NCBI GenBank assembly: GCA_964352905.1
Contig: CAYGTS010000103.1
Span: forward strand, 1-9,720
DNA from: CAYGTS01 sp964352905
Lineage (GTDB): Bacteria > Pseudomonadota > Gammaproteobacteria > JAHCLG01
Reading direction: 5' to 3'
DNA length: 9,720 bases
Shown here: positions 7,545 to 9,720 of the stretch, piece after piece
Numbering within the stretch: position 1 is the first letter of the stretch
Layout of the letters: the number at the start of each line of letters is the position of its first letter
The notes under the pieces: generated by a model
What the model was told of the DNA's origin: nothing
Seen by the model: the letters and a program-made list of their open reading frames with translations, nothing else
Databases searched by the model: none
Position numbers and translations under genes: made by a program

Positions 7545-7553
7545 AACACCAGT
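7545..7553. repeat. Target-site duplication, left copy
   Basis: AACACCAGT ends exactly where the terminal inverted repeat begins (7554). The same nine bases stand directly after the other end at 7729-7737. Perfect 9-bp repeats abutting both ends are the signature of a transposition event. Confidence 0.88.
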
Positions 7554-7728
7554 CAGTAATTCCCGGCGAGATGTTGAATAATTCAAGAACGGTCAGATTT
7601 GAGGCAAGGTCACATTAAAAACACTAAAAAATGTGCTCATTTATTATGTATAAACTCCGCTATTTTTTAGTGTTTTTAATGTGAGATTGCCCAAATATGG
7701 CTGTTCCTCGCTACACCGGGAATTGCTG
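7554..7728. mobile_element. MITE-like non-autonomous element, 175 bp, complete
   Basis: The ends are CAGTAATTCCCGG (7554-7566) and its inverted counterpart (7716-7728), which reads CAGCAATTCCCGG on the other strand, so the 13-bp terminal repeats differ at one base. The whole element is a long imperfect palindrome: left half 7554-7632, right half 7662-7728. Its innermost arms, TCACATTAAAAACACT... (7610-7632) and the complement (7662-7684), are 23 bp and perfect, around a 29-base loop (7633-7661). It encodes no transposase, so it must have been moved in trans. Nine-base target duplications flank it. That length occurs in several DDE insertion-sequence families (for example IS4-, IS5/IS903-, ISAs1- and IS256-like), and I cannot choose between them. 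It sits between dnaJ and the YejM-like gene and could fold as a hairpin in any transcript crossing it. Confidence 0.88.
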
Positions 7729-7737
7729 AACACCAGT
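7729..7737. repeat. Target-site duplication, right copy
   Basis: AACACCAGT immediately follows the terminal inverted repeat and equals 7545-7553. Its first six bases can also pair with GGTGTT (7748-7753) in a small stem, which may have belonged to the sequence before insertion. Confidence 0.88.
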
Positions 7738-7788
7738 TCTCTATCAGGGTGTTCCCATCTACAGGGTGAATAGTTGCATAATAATAAT

Positions 7789-7794
7789 AACAGG
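7789..7794 (+). promoter_or_regulatory. Ribosome-binding site that decides the yejM-like start
   Basis: AACAGG stands 7 nt before the ATG at 7802. An in-frame GTG at 7766 would add 12 residues (MNSCIIIITGFF), but the only purine-rich site there touches the GTG. The ATG is therefore preferred. I see no convincing promoter between the element end (7728) and this site. Confidence 0.65.
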
Positions 7795-7801
7795 TTTTTT
7801 T

Positions 7802-9649
7802 ATGAAGCATTTGAGGAAAGATTGCCAGCAGTGGCTAGGCGCTATGTATGTGGCTAATGCCGTTATTTTTGCTATTGCTGCAATAAGCTATTTATTTTAT
7901 TTACCTTATCCGTATCATACTACTTATTCAATCCTATTTTTAGCGTTAGCGTTTGTTGGCCAATTTGGTGTTATCGCTTTATTAGCGACCGTTATCCCAG
8001 CAATTTTTATTATTTTAATTTACCCTAAAAAAATACTTGTTACGGCTAGCGTGATCATAACGTCTTGTTGCATGTTAACGCTAATCATTATCGATATTGG
8101 TACTTTCTCATTATTTCATTTTCATCCAAATTTATTGATGTTAGAAATGATTTTAAGCCCGGAGGCGATTACTTTTTTTGGTTTAAATAATACTGAAATT
8201 ATGATGATTGCCGCTGCACTATTATTTATGTTGCTATTGTATTGTGGCGTTGCTTATCTATTGTGGCGTTTTAAAAATCAAAAACTGTGGTGGTGTGGGC
8301 AAATTTTATGGGTAGTAGCCATTTTAAGTTTACTGACTTCCCAAATGATGCATGCATGGGCTGATATTAAGCAAATTACGCCAGTTATACAAAACGCGCG
8401 CGCTATTCCTTTTTATTTTAATGTCACTTCACGCCGATTTTTTCTCAAGCATCATTTTGTGACGCCACAACAATTGATTAAAAACGCACAAAATCAGTTT
8501 AATGAATTAAAACATGCTAATACTGTTCATTACCCGTTAGCGCCATTGAAAGCACAGGTTAAAGGAAAATTACCGAATATTATTGTCATAGGGATTGATG
8601 CTTGGCGGGCTGATAGTTTTACTCAAAAAAACACGCCTAACATTTATCATTTTGCCAAAAATGCCTGGGTTTTTAACAATGAATACAGTGCGGGAAATTG
8701 TACCCAGGCCGGATTATTTTCACTGTTTTATAGTATTCCTAATACTTATTGGCAAGCCATGCACAAGCCACCTGCATTTTTTGAGTTATTAAAAAAGTAT
8801 AAATACAAGCAACGTATCTTTTTTGCATCAGGTATTATTGATCCACCTTTTTATAAAAATATTTTTAAAAGTGTAGCCAATTTAGAATTAAGCACGCCTT
8901 ATTCTGCTTCATGGCAAAAGGATGAATATGAAACGGCAAAAATGATTAAGTTTATTAACAAGAATCAGAACAACAACAAACCATTCTTTGCCTTTTTGTT
9001 TTATGATTCTGCGCATAACTTTTCTTTTCCACCTAATTTTAAAACGAAATTTAATCCCTGGTGGCATAACTTTAATCATTTTGCGTTGAATAATCATTTT
9101 AATCCAACACCCTATTTTAACCTCTACCGTAATGCTTTATATTTTGATGATGGTTTAGTTGGTAGGGTGTTAAAGCAACTGCAAGACGCTAAGCTATTAA
9201 AAAATACTATTGTGATCATCACCTCTGATCATGGTCAAGAGTTTAATGACAATCATAGGAACTATTGGTTACATTCAAGTAATTTTACGCAATACCAAAC
9301 CAAAGTACCGTTAATTATTTATTGGCCAGGACAAAAACATAAATTATTTGATTACAAAACAAGTAACTATGACCTCATGCCATTACTATTACAGAATGTT
9401 TTTCATGTGAGTAATCCGGTTGAAGATTATAGCGTGGGCCAAAATATTTTAAAGGCAACTAGCTGGCAAGATTTAATCGTTGGCAGCTACAGTTATAATG
9501 GCATCATAACCCCAAATTATAGCATTCGCCTTTATCCAGGTGGATTTTATCGCGTTTTTGATGCGCACGCTAAGCCATTGTGGAACGTAAAGATTGATCC
9601 TCATCTTATCCTTTGGAGTACCAAGTTAATGAGTCGCTATTACCAATAA
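7802..9649 (+). CDS. yejM: YejM/PbgA-like inner-membrane sulfatase-fold protein (DUF3413 + sulfatase)
   Basis: From the ATG at 7802 it has 615 residues, near the family length. The N-terminal third is membrane: hydrophobic segments at about 14-34, 41-75 (possibly two), 78-105, 133-155 and 162-186, as in DUF3413. A short linker leads to a periplasmic alkaline-phosphatase/sulfatase fold beginning PNIIVIGIDAWRAD (D266, D271), then SAGNCTQAG (C300, T301 near the position where active sulfatases carry the nucleophile) and SDHGQEFND (D476, H477). In E. coli YejM/PbgA binds lipid A and controls LpxC turnover through LapB, coupling LPS synthesis to demand. The same role here is inferred from architecture alone; a lipid A-modifying enzyme with the same fold is an alternative. 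The gene is clearly more A/T-rich than dnaK and is bracketed by two copies of a mobile element, hinting at a mobile or foreign neighbourhood, although membrane proteins also drift to A/T. Confidence 0.78.
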   Translation: MKHLRKDCQQWLGAMYVANAVIFAIAAISYLFYLPYPYHTTYSILFLALAFVGQFGVIALLATVIPAIFIILIYPKKILVTASVIITSCCMLTLIIIDIGTFSLFHFHPNLLMLEMILSPEAITFFGLNNTEIMMIAAALLFMLLLYCGVAYLLWRFKNQKLWWCGQILWVVAILSLLTSQMMHAWADIKQITPVIQNARAIPFYFNVTSRRFFLKHHFVTPQQLIKNAQNQFNELKHANTVHYPLAPLKAQVKGKLPNIIVIGIDAWRADSFTQKNTPNIYHFAKNAWVFNNEYSAGNCTQAGLFSLFYSIPNTYWQAMHKPPAFFELLKKYKYKQRIFFASGIIDPPFYKNIFKSVANLELSTPYSASWQKDEYETAKMIKFINKNQNNNKPFFAFLFYDSAHNFSFPPNFKTKFNPWWHNFNHFALNNHFNPTPYFNLYRNALYFDDGLVGRVLKQLQDAKLLKNTIVIITSDHGQEFNDNHRNYWLHSSNFTQYQTKVPLIIYWPGQKHKLFDYKTSNYDLMPLLLQNVFHVSNPVEDYSVGQNILKATSWQDLIVGSYSYNGIITPNYSIRLYPGGFYRVFDAHAKPLWNVKIDPHLILWSTKLMSRYYQ

Positions 9650-9668
9650 ACTGGTTAGGACTTACGAT

Positions 9669-9720
9669 CAGCAATTCCCGGTGTAGCGAGGAACAGCCAT
9701 ATTTGGGCAATCTCACATTA
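9669..9720. mobile_element. Second copy of the MITE-like element, inverted, cut by the window end
   Basis: It begins CAGCAATTCCCGG (9669-9681). All 52 bases to the window end are the exact reverse complement of 7677-7728, stopping a few bases into the long internal arm. It starts 19 bp after the yejM-like stop codon. The nine bases before it (9660-9668, ACTTACGAT) should be its target duplication and should recur about 175 bp further on, outside the window. Perfect identity to the first copy suggests recent movement of the family. Confidence 0.85.

Noticed and set aside
7766..7801. GTG start 12 codons upstream for the YejM-like protein
   Set aside because: No properly spaced ribosome-binding site, and the extra residues do not resemble the family start. 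The ATG at 7802 has AACAGG 7 nt upstream.
7554..9720. Composite transposon made of the two bracketing elements
   Set aside because: The left copy carries its own target duplications on both sides, which shows that it inserted alone. A composite move would give duplications only at the outer ends; no transposase is present.

Overview
The window looks like chromosomal DNA of a gammaproteobacterium with a fairly low G+C content. Three things point that way: the divergent grpE / nadK-recN arrangement also known from enterobacteria, a DnaK/DnaJ pair of gammaproteobacterial type, and a textbook sigma-32 heat-shock promoter in front of dnaK. The interspersed repeat at the left edge has the look of repeats common in host-associated gammaproteobacteria and Rickettsiales, so a Legionellales-like lineage is plausible. 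That placement is an inference, not something the sequence proves.

Layout. Positions 1-289 hold two copies of an interspersed repeat sharing a 66-bp identical core; the edge of the second copy coincides with the stop codon of an unrecognised 202-aa gene on the minus strand (288-896). Next on the minus strand come recN (1014-2675) and nadK (2681-3571), with nadK upstream and 5 nt between the genes. A 115-bp divergent intergenic region separates nadK from the plus-strand chaperone block: grpE (3687-4310), dnaK (4416-6350) and dnaJ (6347-7474). dnaK has its own sigma-32 promoter (4340-4367), and dnaK and dnaJ overlap by four bases (ATGA).

Between dnaJ and the next gene lies a 327-bp non-coding stretch. 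It contains a complete, apparently non-autonomous mobile element (MITE-like, 7554-7728): 13-bp terminal inverted repeats, a long internal palindrome with 23-bp perfect arms, and perfect 9-bp direct repeats directly outside both ends. A 52-bp identical but inverted piece of the same element starts at 9669 and runs off the window. These two copies bracket a membrane-anchored, sulfatase-fold protein of the YejM/PbgA type (7802-9649), which is visibly more A/T-rich than the chaperone genes.

How the genes fit together: GrpE, DnaK and DnaJ form the Hsp70 folding cycle; NadK supplies NADP; RecN acts in double-strand break repair; the YejM-like protein probably senses or handles lipid A/LPS in the inner membrane. 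I found no complete undescribed multigene system. The least explained items are the palindromic mobile element family and the unknown 202-aa protein.
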